From assembly GCF_900113225.1 (NCBI RefSeq), contig NZ_FOZE01000001.1:1364001-1428000 (forward strand): a stretch of DNA of 64,000 nucleotides, read 5' to 3'. The position numbers were made by a program, and so were the translations under genes. Of this stretch, positions 62,240 through 64,000 are shown piece after piece. The notes under the pieces are model-generated. The model had not been told where the DNA came from. It made no database searches and saw nothing but the letters and a program-made list of their open reading frames with translations. Source of the stretch: Mitsuaria sp. PDC51. Its GTDB lineage: Bacteria > Pseudomonadota > Gammaproteobacteria > Burkholderiales > Burkholderiaceae_C. The number at the start of each line of letters is the position of its first letter. The stretch's first letter is position 1.

Positions 62240-63286
62240 ATGTCCCCGACGTTTTCCCCCTGGCGCCTGTCCGTCGCTCCCATGCTGGACTGGACGACCG
62301 CCGATTGCCGTTTCCTGCATCGGCTGCTGACGCGCCACACGCTGCTCTACACCGAGATGGTGACCACCGGCGCCATCCTGCACGGCGACCAGCCGCGCCA
62401 CCTCGACTTCAATCCGGAGGAGCATCCGGTCGCGCTGCAGCTGGGTGGCTCCGAGCCGGCCGACCTGGCCGCCTGCGCCCGGCTGGCCGAGCAGTGGGGC
62501 TATGACGAGGTCAACCTGAATTGCGGCTGCCCCAGCGAGCGCGTGCAGCGCGGCGCGTTCGGCGCCTGCCTGATGGCCGAGCCGGCGCTGGTCGCCGATG
62601 GCGTCAAGGCGATGCGCGATGCCGTCTCCATCCCGGTCACCGTCAAGCACCGCATCGGCATCGACCGGATCGAGAGCTACGACTTCGTGCGGGACTTCGT
62701 CGGCCAGGTCGCCGAGGCCGGCTGCGAGGTCTTCATCGTCCATGCGCGCAATGCCTGGCTGCAGGGGCTGTCGCCGAAGGAGAACCGCGACATCCCGCCG
62801 CTGCGCTACGAGCTGGTCCATCGCCTCAAGCGCGAATTCCCGCGGCTGACGATCGCGATCAACGGCGGCTTGAAGTCGGACGACGAGATCGCCGAGCAGC
62901 TGAACCACGTCGACGGCGTGATGATCGGCCGGCAGGCGTATCACGAGCCCTGGCAGATGGCGCACTGGGACCAGCGCTTCTTCGGCGAGGCGCAGCCGCG
63001 GGTCACGCGCCGCGAGGAGGTCGAGGAGCAGTGGCTGGCCTACCTGGACCGCCAGGTCGCGCTGGGCCGGCCGTGGTCGCAGGCGATGCGCCACGCGCTG
63101 GGACTGTGGAACGGCCTGCCCGGCGCGCGCCGCTGGCGCCAGGTGTGGTCCGACCACAAGCTCAAGGCGATGGCGCCGCGCGAGGTGGCCCGCCTCGCCA
63201 CCGAGGCCCGACTGCAAGCGGCAGAGATCGCCAGCCAGCATCCGGCGTTCAAGCCGCCCGTCGAGTCCGCTCCTGCCACGGGCTGA
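62240..63286 (+). CDS. dusA: tRNA-dihydrouridine(20/20a) synthase
   Basis: 348 residues. FMN-dependent reductase of uridines 20/20a in the tRNA D-loop. Family motifs: LSVAPMLDWTTADCRFLHRL, HPVALQLGGSEPADLA, EVNLNCGCPSERVQRGAFGA (with the catalytic Cys), VKHRIGIDRIESYDF, VHARNAWLQGLSPKENRDIP (DusA-type) and GVMIGRQAYHEPWQM. Length is normal. The alkyltransferase gene follows after 25 bases. Confidence 0.95.
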   Translation: MSPTFSPWRLSVAPMLDWTTADCRFLHRLLTRHTLLYTEMVTTGAILHGDQPRHLDFNPEEHPVALQLGGSEPADLAACARLAEQWGYDEVNLNCGCPSERVQRGAFGACLMAEPALVADGVKAMRDAVSIPVTVKHRIGIDRIESYDFVRDFVGQVAEAGCEVFIVHARNAWLQGLSPKENRDIPPLRYELVHRLKREFPRLTIAINGGLKSDDEIAEQLNHVDGVMIGRQAYHEPWQMAHWDQRFFGEAQPRVTRREEVEEQWLAYLDRQVALGRPWSQAMRHALGLWNGLPGARRWRQVWSDHKLKAMAPREVARLATEARLQAAEIASQHPAFKPPVESAPATG

Positions 63287-63311
63287 CCGCGACGCGGATC
63301 AGGATCGCGCC

Positions 63312-63893
63312 ATGGCTCCGCAGGTGTTCTTCCATTGCTATCCGACGGTGCTCGGCCACTGCGGCATCGCGTGGACCGAGCGCGGCGTCGTCGGATCGCA
63401 GCTGCCGGAGGAGACGCCGTCGCTGACCCGCGATCGCATGTGGGTGCGATTTCCGGCGGCGCGCGAGGTGGCGGCGTTCGGGGAGTTGCCTGCGGCGGTG
63501 CAGGCGGCCTGCGAGGGCGTGCGGGCGCTGCTCGCGGGCGAGGCGCGCGACCTGCTCGAGGTCGAGCTCGACGACAGCGCGGTACCGGCCTTCGATCGCG
63601 AGGTGCTGGCGCTGACGCGCCGCATTCCGGTCGGGCAGACGCTGACCTACGGCGAGGTCGCGATGCGGCTGGGCCAGCCCGGCGCGGCGCGCGCCGTCGG
63701 CCGCGCGGAGGGGCACAACCCGTTCGCGCCGATCGTGCCCTGCCATCGCGTGATGGGCGCCCCCTCGGCGGGCAAGGCGGCGAACCTCACGGGGTTCTCC
63801 GCGGCAGGCGGCGTGGCGACCAAGCTGAAGATCCTGGCGATCGAGGCCCGGGCCACCGGTCAGCAGGCGGGCGAACAGCAGGACCTGTTCTGA
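63312..63893 (+). CDS. ogt: Methylated-DNA--[protein]-cysteine S-methyltransferase
   Basis: 193 residues. The alkyl-acceptor motif IVPCHRVMG places the reactive Cys at 144. GQTLTYGEVAMRLGQPGAAR gives the DNA-binding helix-turn-helix and arginine finger. It repairs O6-alkylguanine by suicide transfer. It lacks an AdaA-type regulatory domain, so it is Ogt-like. No ribosome binding site is obvious. The next sequence is a repeat. Confidence 0.9.
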   Translation: MAPQVFFHCYPTVLGHCGIAWTERGVVGSQLPEETPSLTRDRMWVRFPAAREVAAFGELPAAVQAACEGVRALLAGEARDLLEVELDDSAVPAFDREVLALTRRIPVGQTLTYGEVAMRLGQPGAARAVGRAEGHNPFAPIVPCHRVMGAPSAGKAANLTGFSAAGGVATKLKILAIEARATGQQAGEQQDLF

Positions 63894-63935
63894 GCGGCGT
63901 TTCCCTGCGGACCACCGTTCCCGCTTGAGGGAGAG

Positions 63936-63976
63936 CCCCCTCACCCTAACCCTCTCCCCCTCTGGGGGCGAGGGGA
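63936..63976. repeat. CCCTCACCCTAACCCTCTCCCC-type dispersed repeat
   Basis: A stretch (cccctcaccctaaccctct and following) ending in an imperfect hairpin (63950-63974: CCCTCTCCCCC-tct-GGGGGCGAGGG, one mismatch). This type of palindromic unit recurs in many high-GC proteobacterial genomes downstream of genes. It may end ogt transcription. The palindrome at 26968-26987 shares its core. Confidence 0.55.
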
Positions 63977-64000
63977 TGGCTCGCTGACGAGCGGAAATCT

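Overview
This 64 kb window is a GC-rich (about 70% by eye) chromosomal segment of a betaproteobacterium. It is most likely from Burkholderiales, in the Roseateles/Mitsuaria/Rubrivivax/Leptothrix neighbourhood. The basis is gene order (murJ - SirB1-like - hda - HAD - pcnB - folK; rpsP-rimM-trmD-rplS followed by a CoA-pyrophosphatase Nudix and a CobD/CbiB-like gene; ribF and ileS) and family content (MHS transporter, PimC/PimD pair, DUF3649-PepSY-DUF3325). Genus assignment is inference. I see no rRNA, tRNA, CRISPR array, insertion sequence or prophage.

Layout. 0-7.3 kb: end of murJ, SirB1-like protein, hda, HAD phosphatase, pcnB, folK, then a DUF47/PhoU-like plus Pit phosphate-uptake pair, all on the + strand. 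7.3-8.4 kb: two coupled minus-strand genes (TM2-domain protein, GNAT). 8.4-12.9 kb: ribosome and tRNA-modification operon rpsP-rimM-trmD with rplS on its own near-consensus promoter, then Nudix and CobD/CbiB-like genes. 12.9-14.9 kb: minus-strand SDR, RluA-type pseudouridine synthase and a dual-specificity-type phosphatase. 14.9-18.3 kb: a compact operon with overlapping starts and stops (VOC/questin-oxidase-like fusion, MFS exporter, cysteine-rich winged-helix regulator) behind a perfect AT-rich palindrome. 18.4-22.5 kb: thioesterase, YbaK-like, DUF1289, HCCA-isomerase-like and MHS transporter genes. 22.7-32 kb: signalling and transport, including two histidine kinases, a GGDEF protein with a degenerate motif, two DMT permeases, an SDR lacking the usual Tyr/Lys, and a quinone oxidoreductase.

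32.4-44.7 kb: lspA, ileS and ribF are all on the minus strand, but lspA is split from ileS by about 7.7 kb of plus-strand genes. These are a Cache-domain histidine kinase and its NarL-type regulator, cstA, ybdD, a hydroxypyruvate isomerase-like gene and a secreted serine protease, with a long inverted repeat in the middle. 44.7-49.2 kb: hybrid histidine kinase, rsuA, an S58 (P1) peptidase and a DUF3617 protein. 49.3-54.9 kb: a two-subunit acyl-CoA dehydrogenase, isoaspartyl peptidase, DMT permease and 3-hydroxyisobutyryl-CoA hydrolase-like gene. 55-56 kb: a lower-GC two-gene cassette (unknown protein plus HEPN-like protein). 56-64 kb: lipoprotein Ntn-hydrolase of the penicillin/AHL acylase family, a DUF3649-PepSY-DUF3325 operon, a secreted Lys/Ala-rich protein, dusA and an O6-alkylguanine-DNA alkyltransferase.

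The clearest signals beyond ordinary annotation are: (1) a recurrent promoter-like hexamer placed 7-8 GC-only or nearly GC-only bases before the ATG of at least eleven genes, suggesting many leaderless transcripts; (2) the VOC/questin-oxidase operon with its palindrome and cysteine-rich regulator; (3) the 37-bp-arm inverted repeat at 37653-37796 inside a block that separates ileS from lspA; (4) the HEPN-like cassette; and (5) the degenerate GGDEF protein beside a histidine kinase.
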